Source: Pezizomycotina sp. ARF18
Taxonomy: Eukaryota > Ascomycota
Length of the DNA stretch: 64,000 bases
Direction of reading: 5' to 3'
Assembly (NCBI GenBank): GCA_002224055.1
Contig: AZLU01000106.1
Coordinates: 72,125 to 136,124, forward strand
Below are positions 47,690-59,279 of this stretch, in pieces. Each line of letters opens with the position of its first letter. The first letter of the stretch is position 1. The notes under the pieces were generated by a model. The model had not been told where the DNA came from and ran no database searches. It worked only from the letters and a program-made list of their open reading frames with translations. Both the position numbers and the translations under genes were made by a program.

Positions 47690-48342
47690 TTAGACGACGT
47701 GGTGCTTGATCATCTTAAGCTTGATCGACTTGCACTCTGGAACACCGAGCGGAGCGCCCGGCTTGATCGAAGTGAAAATCTGGGTCATACCCTGCAGCTG
47801 AATATCCTTCGACGGGCACGCATACCACTCCTGCTCCCCATCAATCGTTAAGAAACCATCGCTCTCAAGGTTAACGTGGCTGGTGCGGACATCAAGGCCT
47901 GGCGCGAAGATCATCGGGGCGACAGATTGGCCAGTGGCACCCTGCATGCTGGGGAACGTGCATGTAAGCGTCGGCATGCTACCGGAGCCGTTGATCAGGA
48001 GGCCTTCGTGGACGACGAAGTTGAACTTGAGATCGGGCGAGTTGGACACGACAGCGGTGGACTGAGCGGCACCAGAGTGTGCGGTGGAAACGAACTTGTT
48101 GTTCAGGGAGGAGTCGTCAGAGATGATAGCGAGGCCGATGTTGCCGTTACCGCCGATCAGGCCGGGGTTCGGGCCAGGGGCCTGCGTGGGGGCGGGTCCG
48201 GGTAGGGCTGGAGGGTGGTCGACATGACGGGGTACACAGGCTTGCAACCCTTGCCACCGTATGTGCTGCCGTACTGAGGCTTGGCCTCGGCGGAGTAGAA
48301 GAAGGCGGCGACGACGAGGACGAAAGCAGTAGAAAACTGCAT
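47690..48342 (-). CDS. secreted protein, possibly of the phiA-like cell wall type
   Basis: The ATG at 48342 opens a good signal peptide (MQFSTAFVLVVAAFFYSAEA), followed by KPQYGSTYGGKGCKPVYPV. A one-base shift near 48200 leads to a 185-codon frame ending at 47690. It contains a Pro/Gly linker (PAPTQAPGPNPGLIGGN) and then a compact domain with Ser/Asn-rich strands, FNFVVHEGLLINGSGS, TLTCTFPSM, LESDGFLTIDGEQEWYACPS and a last Cys in GVPECKSIKLK. The closing pattern of a Trp-Tyr-Ala-Cys-Pro block, a variable loop and a last Cys is reminiscent of phiA-like secreted wall proteins, but the similarity is only by eye. A TATATAATG box lies near 48525-48534, about 185 nt upstream, with a CT-rich leader. 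The gene points the same way as the repeat precursor, 0.9 kb downstream. Confidence 0.6.
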
Positions 48343-51300
48343 TGTGAAAATTATATGGATTGTAAGTCCTCTAAAAAAAGAGAAAGGACAAACTAGTAAA
48401 CGAATGTATGTAGTTGAAGACGAAAGAGAATGTTTGAAAAGAGTGGAATGGCGTTCTTCGATGTGAAGCTGCGATGGTGATAGTGATTATGAGAAGAAGA
48501 CCTGAGGAAGAGAGATAATGCCACTCATTATATACATCTCGGGACTTTCGATAATGCCTGGAACATTGACAACAGGTGTTAGCGACTCGTCTATCCTCGA
48601 GCGATCTAACTCAAGTGTTTGGATTGTAAAGTCCTGGAATCCTGAGTTAGCGCAGGTATCCAGTTTATCGCATTCGGTTTGTGGTCTACTTCAACCGTGC
48701 ATCGAAGCGGTTGCGGAAATAGGCCCTCCGGAAATTGAGAATTTCTTCTACCTTAACATGGCGTCGTTCATGCGATAAAAACCTTAAGAATGTATTGCAG
48801 TAGCTCCGCAATGGCATTATCAGTACTCTGGAGGTTTGGGGGAGGACGATAACCGTATCGGAGATAGCAACACGTAGCATAAAAGAGGTATCGTGGCCTG
48901 CAGATTTTAATCTCCTTCCATTTCCTTTGTGAAACAGCTATGGATAAAGCCTCTCACTCGAAGGTCCCTCTATCTGGGGAGAACCCACGCTCTTAAGGTT
49001 ACATATCGCAGGGCAGAAAGCCGCAGATCTTTATGATCCACTATTTATGTGTTTCATGACCAATTTGACATTCGGTACCGAGTCTGGTCGCTCGCTGGAG
49101 AAATCCCCGGAAAATATTGGCATCCAGCAAAGACTTGATTGGTCACCCCAAATTAGCGTCTTATCAACATTGTCTGCTAAGCTTTTAGGGATCATCAACA
49201 TCATTGTCCAAGACAATGCCAAAAGCATACAAGATAGACTACAGAAGCAGGAAAGCGGTTGTTCTGGAAGCAGGCTCTCGGCTCGAGCTTTGGGGTCTTG
49301 GCTCTCTACCCGCATGAAACACCTATAAGGCAGGGAAAAATTCGGCCATTGCGTCGTCTGCTGGTAGATCGTCCAGTGCATGAGAAATGGTAATTGGAAG
49401 GAGACAGTATACCTTTGGATGGCACCCTAGAGTCATTCGCCAGCAGAACTTCAACAGTAAAACGAGACTCGAGGTGAATGCTGAGTTGGTAGCGAGACGA
49501 CTGACTGAAAGCTATATCTTACCGTCTTTACAATTTGATTGGTTCGAGGTTTGTACTACAGGGGTCAGAAAACTCGATTTTAACACAATTCATAGACAAG
49601 GAATTACAACTAATACACATACATGAGTCAGTGTGATCGTATTGAGAAGGCCGCTTTCGAAGGGACTGGTGAAATACCCTATACCTGGTAAGTTTCACGG
49701 TCCAGTGAAATTTGATTTGCCGTCAAGGGACGAAGAAAACAGTAAACGAACTACGAATAGCAAAGGCAATAAGAAACGGCGCGTCGTATGTAATACTACG
49801 GAATAAGACAATGTTCAGAGACTCTGCGAAGTCGTTGATAGCCGGGGCAAGGCAGCCATCTCCATCCTTGTTTCTTTCAAACTACAACACCTTTCCATCT
49901 CGCTAAACGTGAAGCTCATACCAGTTTAGATTCTAGACGTACCCCCTCCTGATTTTGAGCTTGCTACCGAATCCACTCGCATCATAGTTAAACCCCTAAA
50001 GATATCATCCGTAGGCTCGAGGCATCCAGAATCCATGCAACTGCATATCTCGAACATAGATTATTTGCAAATGGAATCTGAGGTTTCGAGACTTGATGGA
50101 TCGAACTGAAGGTACTCACTCTCTCAGGAACGCCCGGCCAGGTAGACCTCCGCAGTCACCGTGCCTGACCTGGTTACACGGGTGGTCACCATCCTCACAA
50201 GGGAGACAGATGTTGTACTCGTCACAATCTGTATCCCTGCAGCCGATTTATGTTATGCCTTTTTCGCTCCGAAGTCACTGTAGCAATTCTTCTGCTCCCT
50301 TGCCGATCCGTGTCCCTCAAGCATTCTTTTTCTACCTCCTATTTCGCTCCGTATCCCTAAAGCAATTCTGCTACCCGCGATGCCCTTAGTAACCAAAAGC
50401 CCCCTTAAGCAATAGCCGTTACCATAGAGACATAGAATAGAAGGTTAATTCTTTTTAATATTAGAAATTTTATAATTTTGACTGCTTCCGCACTATTTCC
50501 GATTATAGTAAAAATATATTTTTAAATTATATATTAAGTATTGTAGAGCTATTATAGGAAAGGAATAAGCGAGAAAGTATTTCCCTACTATTGATAATTA
50601 TCCTAATCGTTTGCATGTATATACGCTTTAAAATCTATCGTTATCAAAGGATAAGTTTACCGGAAATAGTGAAATTGGATAGCTGTGATCGAGAATTCGC
50701 GTCGCTTGTTTTTTTCGCACTCTATTTTATTTTGTACGATTATTCACGTTTGTGGGTGGCGTGGGCTACTTTTGGACTATACCATAGGCGATTCTTAACG
50801 GGCTATCTACGATTTTAGATTTTTAATCAATCAGTTTTGGACGGCGCCGCGGTTGGAGCAAATTTTGAACTGGCTGCCGCTGATTTTGAACGTAACGTCA
50901 GTTATGGCTGCCGCCGGTTTCGAACTTTAAGGCGCTAATTATGGTTATTTTCTTTACCTACTTACTAGATTTTGCTTTTTATATTAGACTAATAAAACAT
51001 TTGTAGACTTGTATGTTCCTTTACTAGATATCTATTTCTTCGTCCTTAAAAGTTGATTGGTAAATTCTGAACAGAGTTAGACAGAATATACCTCGGCTAA
51101 TTATATCGTGAGCCGTATTTCTAAAGGTTGCAGATTTCAAATGTTATTAATTTTAGAAATTACTACAACAGATTTTAAATCTACATGGGCAAAAAAATTA
51201 AGAGAGATTTATTTATACTATAAATTTAAAATGTAAAGTTCTGGTTCCCTACTTCGAAGTAAATGACAGCCTAAAATAGAGAGGATATTATGTCGTGAAG

Positions 51301-52270
51301 CCAGCCTGAAAGTGCGCCTTCATATCATGAAACAAACTTGCAGCTACCACTTCATACGTGAAGTCAGCCTTGAAGTAGGCCTTCATTATCCCATAAAGCA
51401 AACTCACAGCTGCCTAACTCATGCATGAAGCCAGGCACATTCACGGTGAAGTTTCAGTTCCCGCCCCACATCTCCAACGCTCAACCTAAACCTTATTTTA
51501 AGCGCCTGTTACGGCGCGACTCTTTTTTGCTTGAAAGAAGCCATCTCTCTATTGTGGGTGCGACTTATTGTTGAGGTTACCTTTTTAACATCGTCACGCA
51601 CTACAATGAGTGTTTTTAGTCAACAACCAATGTCGGGCGCGTGCGCATTAATACAACCGGAAGCTACTATATATTAGAAGAGCTAAACTGTCTATAAGTA
51701 GAGTCCATTCCCCTATCTTACATAAAGTCGCCAGAAAACCTCCCACAGCTAATATACCTATCAGGACCGAAATACTTTTAAGCTTCTTAACATCTCCTAT
51801 CTCGCTGCTTTTATTTATTATTATGGCTCTCTTAACCGTTGCCTAGGACGATTAACCTATCAAAGAACTCCATAAAAAGTTTGAAGATAAGTCGTTTGCT
51901 AACAGTTTAAAACCTTCCTCAATAATAATTGTATTTATAACTATAATTACTATTATGTAAACCTCCTATAAGCGATTTTAATCTGTTATATATACATTCG
52001 TAAGTTAAATTTAAAACTGACTAGTATTAGGCGTGTCAATCATAGCCATGCAAATTCGCACAAAACGGCGTTTTTTTTGGCTCACCGTCCTTTTCTCGAA
52101 CGGCTTGGCCATTACAATGCGAGTGAAATAAGAAGTGATAAGGAAATGGTCTGTATGAGAGAGCTTTATATGGATCAATACGGACTCATTGATGTTCGTA
52201 TAAGTTAAATACATATATATCGTTTAATATTGATCGTAATAGCCATATTTGACTGAATCGAATAAACAAT
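48343..52270. other. 3.9-kb gene-poor stretch with degraded frames and AT-rich DNA
   Basis: The first 200 nt are the promoter and leader of the secreted-protein gene. From about 48520 to 49630, several short plus-strand frames (with phrases such as SSVWIVKSWNPELAQVSSL) look like remains of an eroded gene, perhaps another F-box/LRR type, but I cannot assign it. From about 50400 to 52260 the DNA is mostly AT-rich with a GC-richer block at 50840-50940 and the tandem repeat at 51294-51436. Transposon debris is likely, but no domain is recognisable. Confidence 0.4.
51294..51436. repeat. about 2.2 tandem copies of a 63-66-bp unit
   Basis: Each unit begins CGTGAAG-C/T-CAGCCT, continues GAA-x-GT/TA-x-GC-CTTCAT and AAACTTGCAGCT or AAACTCACAGCT, and ends at the next GTGAAG or ATGAAG. 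Differences between the units are mostly C/T and G/A transitions, as RIP would give. Confidence 0.65.
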
Positions 52271-55200
52271 TTACATTGGTAATCTAGATTGGAGGAGCTT
52301 GACGATGCCGTGGTGTCCGTTCCCGGTCGCCCAGGACAGTGGCGTTCGGCCGCCGATGTCTGTGGAGTTCGGATCGACCCCTTTCGCGCCGAGGATGACC
52401 TTAACGACGGCCTCGTGTCCGTTCCTAGTCGCCCAGAACAGTGGCGTTCGGCCGTAAATATCGTCTTTAGAGTTCGAATCGACCCCTTTAACGAGAAGGA
52501 TCTTAACGACGGCTTCGTGTCCGTTCCGGCCGCCCAGGACAGTGGTGTTCGGCCGTAAATATCGTCTTCAGAGTTCGGATCGACTCCTTTAGCGAGAAGG
52601 ACCTTGACGACGGCCTCGTGTCCGTTCCCGGCCGCCCAGGATAGTGACGTTCGGCCGCCGATGTTTGTAAAGTCCGGATCGACCCCTTTCGCGGCGAGGA
52701 GGACCTTAACAACGGCCTCGTGTCCGTTCCCGGCCGCCCAGGACAGTGACGTTCGGCCGCGATGTCTGTGGAGCTCGGATCGACCCCTTTCGCGGCGAGG
52801 AGGACCTTAACGACGGCCTCGTGTCCGTTCCCGGCCGCCCAGGACAGTGGCGTTCGGCCGTAAATGTCGTCTTTAGAGTTCGGATCGACCCCTTTCGCGG
52901 CGAGAAGGACCTTGACGACGGCCTCGTGTCCGTTCCCGGCCGCCCAGGATAGTGACGTTCGGCCACCGATGTTTGTAAAGTCCGGATCGACCCCTTTCGC
53001 GGCGAGGAGAACCTTAACGACGGCCTCGTGTCCGTTTTCGGCCGCCCAGGACAGTGGCGTTCGGCCGTAAATGTCGTCTTTAGAGTCCGGATCAACATCT
53101 TTGGCGAGAAGGACCTTGACGACGTTCTCGTGTCCGTTTTCGGCCGCCCAGGACAGTGGCGTTCGGCCGTTGATGCCTTTAAAGTCCGGATCGACCTGTT
53201 CGGCGAGGAGGACCTTAACGACGGCCTCGTGTCCGTTCCCGGTCGCCCAGTACAGTGGCGTTCGGCCGTTGTTGTCTTCGGAGTCCGGATCGACCCCTTC
53301 GGCGAGGAGGACCTTGACGACGGCCTCGTGTCCGTTCTCGGCCGCCCAGGACAGTGGTATTCGGCCGTTGTTGTCTTTAGAGTTTAGTATAAAACCGTTA
53401 GACATAAGTAGATTAGCGATGCCCTCGTGTCCGCAGGAATACGCAACGTAAAGGGGTTCCATTATTAGGTCGCCAAACTTCCTTATCCGAAAAGCCAACT
53501 TTTCGCTATCCTTAGCATGAGACAAAAAAATCTTTATTAGTACTTCATTTCCAACTTCCAAAGCGTATTAGCAGAGGTCGCCACCACTTTCACAATAAAT
53601 AAATTCTAAGGTCTTATAACGAAAGACGGTCCTTCTCCCCTCACGATACGTTCGAACGATAGAAAGGTTTATCTCGTCGTTGTGTCATTATCGCTCTTAC
53701 CATCGTTTAGATGCTTACAGTGCCAAATCCAAGTCTCCGAAACATAGTCGAGCAGACGATACTTTTCGCGATACTTTTCGCGAAAGCTACTGAAAATATC
53801 TTCCCTCGACTTAGGCTTAAACTCAAACTTATACTCTTCCGGCCGCTTTAAGGGCCGAAAGGAGATGAGTTTAGCCACAAAGTTGAATAAGGAGCCCATA
53901 CCGAAGTTTATACTGAGGACCACAGGAACAAATCCGCTCGGGTTCGCAATCTCCAACATGGACTTCCGCACAAGATTATTATCGACCCGCTTCATGAGCT
54001 AAGTCTCAAAGTCAGAGAACATCAGGTACGATAGACAAACCGTCCCAAGATTTTAATCTATCCGTATCGGGTCTTGCCAGAATATTTTATCGGTAAGCCC
54101 TGCCATCGACCCCCGCAAAAATTTGAGAGGTAATTTTAAGTCCGTAAAATACTCCTTAACGGTAAAGTAAGCGAATTGCACTGTTTAATCCAGATCGCTT
54201 ACGACAACTAAATTTAAGTAGTTGTATATCATCTTAATATAATCTTACGAAATTCGCGCCTCGCTAAGACTTTTAAATAAGCTACGTAGTGCTACAGCCT
54301 TAGCCAACTAGCTTAGAGTAAGAGAACGACAAGCCCCGGCGACCTACGTAAAATTTTATAGGCTACGTCTAGTATTTTTTCTTATATAATGCGTTATAGA
54401 ATTCTGTTGTACGTCTCATCTAGCCCACGTGGTAATAAGTAGATAAGATCCCGAATGTCGTCTTCGTTATCCTATCTACAAATGTCCTATATTTGAAAAT
54501 CTACCCAAAGGAACCTATCGCAAGAAATCAGATCAGCGTTAATAAGCCGAAGGCTAATATACCCTAGTAATATCGCAATAAAATGGTACGTACATTCCTC
54601 CTAAGCCTTTTTTCAACGCTTCTTTAATATTATCCATAGTTGACTGACGGAGCTTAACAAGTTAATGCATTTCTATCGCTTTCTCCAGCTTCTTCTCAAT
54701 GAAATCCTATATGTCGGAGCGATTCGTAATTTGGTCAATGTTAAAATCTATATACTCCTTTATAGCCTTTTGGACTTTAAGATCGGTCGGCTTACAACGT
54801 AGACCTTGATAACATTTGTCCCTAAACGATTGAGAATTTTTTTGAAGAGGAACAAAATATCAGTCTATACCGCTCCGGAACATTCGTCTAAACCGTCAAT
54901 TAAAATATATATTTTTTTCTGATTATCGAGCAACTTTTCAAAGAGCGACGTGAGCTGTGGTAGAGATGGTTTCCCAATCGGTCCAGAACACATAGTATCA
55001 ACCATCTGCTTGATATCCAGGTTCCACGGGTCTTGAAGCGTTAAGATTTGTTTTGTAAGGCTCGCAACGATGGTATATTTATCGAGCGATTCCGGTTCCG
55101 AGTACGAACAAAAGAAGTAACAAATCGTTGTTTCCGGCGTCCTCTCGAAAAGGCGATCAAGTACGTTGGTAGTAAGAACGGACTTTCCAGAACCCGCTAT

Positions 55201-56407
55201 AGTAATATTTTCATGAATTAGCAACATGCTCGACTACAGTTTTCTATCCTTATTTCCGTTTACTTACGTATGCCATAACACCAAAATACTGAAGTTTTGG
55301 CTGAGACCCAATCCGTAAACCGCTGATCGTCAAGAAACCAGGAAGCTGCGCCTGATGCTTCGCCCATCCGCTTCTCTCTGACGCGCAGGAAGACGGTTGT
55401 GTAATCATATGTGGTTATCTTCTCAAGATAACTTTGACGCTGTGCTTCTGTAAGAAGTCCTTTAGTTTATTATTACTTACACTTGGTAATTTCCTCAATG
55501 ATAATTAAAAAGTAACGCTTACCTCTCTTCTGAATTTCATTACGCTGCTTCATCTCGTTCAGCCGCTGAACTTCGAAAGCCCTGTGTGCATCGCCACGGC
55601 GCCTATACAAAACGGCCTCCTGCCTCTCCTTCCGAGCCTCGGCCTGGAGGCAATTATCACTTTAAGGTCGATGTCGTCTCTCTGCTGTATTAAGCGCGAT
55701 TCGATATCTTCGAATTCGGCCTTGAATGGCTTCTAAACTGTGCGTCCTAGCTGCTTAAGGGCTTAATAGGATCCGTGAGTTTACTACTTTCGAGTTAAAA
55801 CGTGACGACCTCGAATATATTTAGGCTAAATATATAAGAATGGCTTATAAGGAGACTTTAAAAATTCTAATACGCGAGTACAGAATCTAACGACTGTAGC
55901 AAAGAAGGCGCACGTCGCTTCTTTCAGGTTTGTAGACGAAGGAATAGCTTTTGTAGTCGTTCGAGCCGCGGGCAGACGCTCCCTAGCGTCTAAAACATCT
56001 TCGAAATCTTCTCGAAATAGTCGTCGAAATTATAGAGGATCTATTTCATGTATCAGCGCGACTTTGTGATATGGTTACTCCTGATATCCGTAACCCCTTT
56101 TGCACTTTTCTATCGGACCGACATACCATGATAACCGCCTTTACGCCTCCCCAGACAAGGGCAACAATACCGGGGTTAGACTGAACGAACTGCTCTATAA
56201 CGCAGGAGAACTGCTGGATAAACTCCAGGAAAGGCTGGAACCGCCGTCCCAGCGACCGAGCCCTCCCTTTCCCCTTAGGGCGTCAACGTGCCGAGTAAAG
56301 GCGAGAACATCGTTAGGCGTCGGTGCCTGCGTGCCGATCGTCTGTTTATCCGCCGGCGAAAGCGCGTCCGAGAACGAGTTTATTGCTCTCTGGAGGTCAT
56401 CCGACAT
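52271..56407 (-). pseudogene. fungal NLR: N-terminal STAND domain, NACHT, ankyrin repeats; partly RIP-damaged
   Basis: The gene is read from an ATG at 56407 to a TAA at 52271-52273. The N-terminus (SDDLQRAINSFSDALSPADK, then FIQQFSCVIEQFVQSNPGIV and ALVWGGVKAVIM) is the conserved start of fungal STAND proteins (DUF7708-like). An intron then leads to NFDDYFEKISKMF. A coiled-coil-like linker follows at 55750-55500, with EMKQRNEIQKR. Before the NACHT domain, SWFLDDQRFTDWVSAKTSVF and WCYGI end at a GTAAGT donor. The NACHT has Walker A (AGSGKSVLTTNVLDRL, near 55190) and Walker B (KIYILIDGLDECS, near 54890). LLDYVSETWIWHCKHLN marks the end of the helical part, and twelve ankyrin repeats complete the protein. 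Stops of the CAG/CAA to TAG/TAA type and shifts break the parts at about 53570, 54000-54860 and 55800-56050. Such receptors mediate non-self recognition and regulated cell death. This copy is probably inactive, although its repeats remain tidy. Confidence 0.75.
52300..53460 (-). repeat. array of twelve highly similar ankyrin repeats
   Basis: The sequence TGTCC of the conserved CGTGTCCG step recurs at 52314, 52416, 52518, 52619, 52721, 52822, 52927, 53029, 53131, 53230, 53329 and 53428. The spacings are 102, 102, 101, 102, 101, 105, 102, 102, 99, 99 and 99 nt, that is 33, 34 or 35 codons, with two one-base losses. Each unit encodes GRTPLSWAAGNGHEAVVKVL or a near copy. Variation sits mainly in the loop after VDP and in the residue pair before it (KG, EG, EQ or KD). 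Confidence 0.9.
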
Positions 56408-57430
56408 GGTTGAGGTTATCGCTTACCAGTGACTCCGTTGTAGACGCTGTGGTAGATAAAGACCGACGGATGATGGTGATGCTTTAAAGAAAGGAAGACT
56501 ACCTTCTATATGTGTGATAAAAGCGGGGCTGTGCTGTTCCTCGATCACCATGATTCGCTATTGTTAAAAATCGTCAGCCATGCAGACAACGTTGGCGGAG
56601 CCGAGCCTCGCTCACATAAACAAAGGAACAAAAGTCGTTTTGAGGCGTAAGTTAGTCTACAAGGCTTAATCTACGCGCATAACCCAACTTATAAACCCTT
56701 CATAGCGTAATTTTACCGTTTTAATAAATAATAATAAGATCCTTGTCAATACGCGACGACCACCGTAAAATTAGTTTACCAATTTATAGGTTAAGGGTGT
56801 TCATTTATTCAGCCTTTACCCAGCCCGGGCCAGCCGTACGTTATTATTTTCGCGTATTTTCGAGTCCAGCCTCAACTGTACCATATATAAGCTATACCAG
56901 GTCAGGCACTAAATTGCTCTTCCCCTATACACAGGAGGGAAATTGTCGAAACTTTACTAACGTACGAAACCAAAAGCATTTTATGCTTTGGAGCATTAAG
57001 TTGTGTGTATAGTATGTATTATATAGCCGTTTAAATAGTCGTTTTTTTATTTTCGATAAGCAGATATTTCGGGTCATTACCGAAGGTTCCGTACTGAAGC
57101 ACAGGTTTGCAGCATAGTTGCTTTACTCGAATGGTATGCTTGGAAAGTGTCTACGGTCGAGGGAATAAGATGGGAGAAAAGGGGGGGGGGGGGGAAGGGA
57201 GATAAAGGTGGAAAAAAGGACACAAGAAAAATAATAAAGAAAGGGAGAAAGGGTTGGAGGGAGTGTGATGAATATAGCAGCAAGTAAGGGGCATATGATG
57301 TACTCACTTCGGTCGCTTGTCCACGTTCCTAGCAATAAGCAGTCCGGCTATAAGTAAGTGATAGTTCTCTTTTGTCGGTGATCGATATATACATTCAATT
57401 AAGTTAACTTTTGATCGTCAACTAGATCCG
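56408..57430. other. upstream region of the NLR with a G14 run
   Basis: No gene is seen. The start of the NLR lies at 56407, so its promoter is here. A run of 14 G lies at 57181-57194 in an otherwise purine-rich stretch. Confidence 0.5.
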
Positions 57431-57438
57431 ATGTTAAT

Positions 57439-57918
57439 GTGCAGACCACCGGCTACAATGCCGAGGTCGCCCGCAAGTATTGCGGCAAGAAACGCAGACT
57501 CCTCGCCGCCTGTCGGTCCATTCCGCGCGGTGCCATCTGTACACCGGCGCAGCGTGCTGATAAAAAAAAATTTAGGCTTATCGTAAAGTGCGGAACTTGT
57601 ACTTTCGATGGCAAAACTGTCGTGGAGGTATTTTTCCCCATTGCCGCTCCTGAGTCCACCCGTTCGCGCCGCGGGAATCAACTGTCGAAGCCACAGAAAC
57701 GTGACATCGATTCCGAGGATGGGGAGGAGGACGACGAGACGGAGGTGGAAAGCGACCCCGGAGCCAGCGGATCCTCCCACCGAGAACATCCAGCAGGGAC
57801 GGTGATGGCGGAAACGGTGGCCGCGGCCCCGCCGGGTCTGCCTTCCGCCTATTGCCGTGGCTTGATCGGCATCTACGACGTTCTGATCGTCACATGCCTC
57901 TGTTGCGCTTGGTTTTAG
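57439..57918 (+). CDS. orphan GC-rich ORF with cysteines and acidic linker
   Basis: This is a 160-codon frame without interruption, GC-rich compared with its surroundings. The N-terminal part has ARKYCGKKRRLLAACRSIP, then GAICTPAQ, then FRLIVKCGTCTFDGKTVVEV. A strongly acidic linker (DSEDGEEDDETEVESDP) follows, and the C-terminus is hydrophobic and Cys-containing (GLIGIYDVLIVTCLCCAWF). The frame is open at its 5' end. No ATG lies at its start (the first codon of the run is GTG), so it may be an internal exon or a remnant of a longer gene. Its neighbours are transposon fragments, and it may itself come from a mobile element. No family is recognised. Confidence 0.4.
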   Translation: MQTTGYNAEVARKYCGKKRRLLAACRSIPRGAICTPAQRADKKKFRLIVKCGTCTFDGKTVVEVFFPIAAPESTRSRRGNQLSKPQKRDIDSEDGEEDDETEVESDPGASGSSHREHPAGTVMAETVAAAPPGLPSAYCRGLIGIYDVLIVTCLCCAWF

Positions 57919-58379
57919 TCGTGTGAGTTATTTCGTTTTTTTATTCTTTTGTAATCGTCCGCCTGTGTCGATTACATTTTCTGTGATACGCATCTCCGGG
58001 TATTGCGTATGACCGCGCCTTTTTGCTTTGTCTATTCTTTTGATCGTGCGCCTGTCTCGATCAATAATACTGTCTCGCTGATCGTCTGCTTTCGGCGCTC
58101 ATTTTCTGATCGTTCATACGCATCGATCGTGTCTGTTGTTACCGTCTTGTCAAATCGTTTATTGTCTTCAGTGTTTGGTGTTGTCGATCGTCTGATGACC
58201 TCATTAAAACCTCTTTGTGTAAAAGCCCTGTGGGGAAAGTACACTAGTAGGGAAGATAGTATCATCGTCAGATGCTTGCGGTTGTCATACCAATTTTGTG
58301 CGTACATAATCAAATTGTGCAGACGGTAAAGCTTTTGTCAATATGTCTGCAGTGTTCTGCTTTGAGACAACGTGAGTAA
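57919..58379. other. spacer before Copia remnant
   Basis: No gene is supported. Phrases such as TTGATCGTGCGCCTGT recur in variant form (near 57960 and 58040), suggesting local duplication in transposon-flanking DNA. Confidence 0.4.
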
Positions 58380-59170
58380 TGGACAGTTGCTTTCGTTTAA
58401 TCAGTGACCGTATGAAGTGATATCGATGTGCTCAGCTTGATCGTGGTTTCTTGGCTTTTCTGCTAATGCGATGGCAGCGGTATTGTCGATATATAGTATC
58501 GGTCGTGGGCAGGTAACGATCATTGCGCTGATCAACGCGCGTAGGAATACAGCTTCCTTAGCAGCCTCACCGGCAGCTATATACTCTGATTCCATTGTCG
58601 ATATTGCGACGACCGACTGTTGTTTTGTTTTCTAGCTAAGAAGACCACCGATGCCGTCTGTCAATCCTTGCATGATGAAGCAGTATGCTCCCACTGACCG
58701 CCGCGTCGCTGGATCTGCCACGAATCAGAATGACCGTCTAGGCTGAACGGTGCATCGTAGTATAATAGGCCAATTTCTTTGTTGCAATAAGATATCGCAA
58801 AAGACGTTTAAAGCTTGAGCGTGCCGTGTTGACGGCTGGTGCGAAAACTTTGATAACCTTGAAACTACGAAGGAGATGTCGGATCTTGTAGCCAGCATGA
58901 CCCACAACAATACTCCCACTAGTTGCCAGTACCATGTTATTTCGTCACCTTGAAGCTGATTTTGATCGTCTGGCACCAACGGTACACCATATCTTTGCAG
59001 TATGGCTTGAATTGTCTTCGGTTAATGGAGTTTTACCTTTCCCTCCTGAAAATTATATTCAATTTGAATGCCTAAGAACTGCTTTGCTTCACCTGGATCT
59101 TTCATTTTGTATTTTCGTCCATTCCATGCAAGTGTAGTTTATTGTATACAACGATGGCCATTGTGCATGA
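58380..59170 (-). mobile_element. Ty1/Copia retrotransposon fragment (reverse transcriptase to RNase H)
   Basis: On the minus strand the pieces read, in order, MKDPGEAKQFLGIQIEYNF (end of the reverse transcriptase, near 59100), then YWQLVGVLLWVMLATRSDIS and FVVSRLSKFSHQPSTRHAQAL (the linker before RNase H, near 58900). Finally come ESEYIAAGEAAKEAVFLRAL and PILYIDNTAAIALAEKPRNH (the RNase H segment, 58590-58430). The order is that of Copia polyproteins, with several shifts and stops. Gag, protease and integrase are not seen, so this is a truncated dead copy. Confidence 0.75.
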
Positions 59171-59279
59171 AATGTGACTAACATCGCGACGGGTGCGTAG
59201 GTATCCAGCCAATTTTAATATAATATATATTTATAAATTATAAGTTAATTTAATTTAAAAAAGCAGCCTTTTATTTTCG

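Noticed and set aside
56100-56432. Plus-strand 110-codon frame over the NLR start
   Set aside because: The minus strand here encodes the conserved N-terminus of fungal STAND proteins, so the plus frame is antisense.
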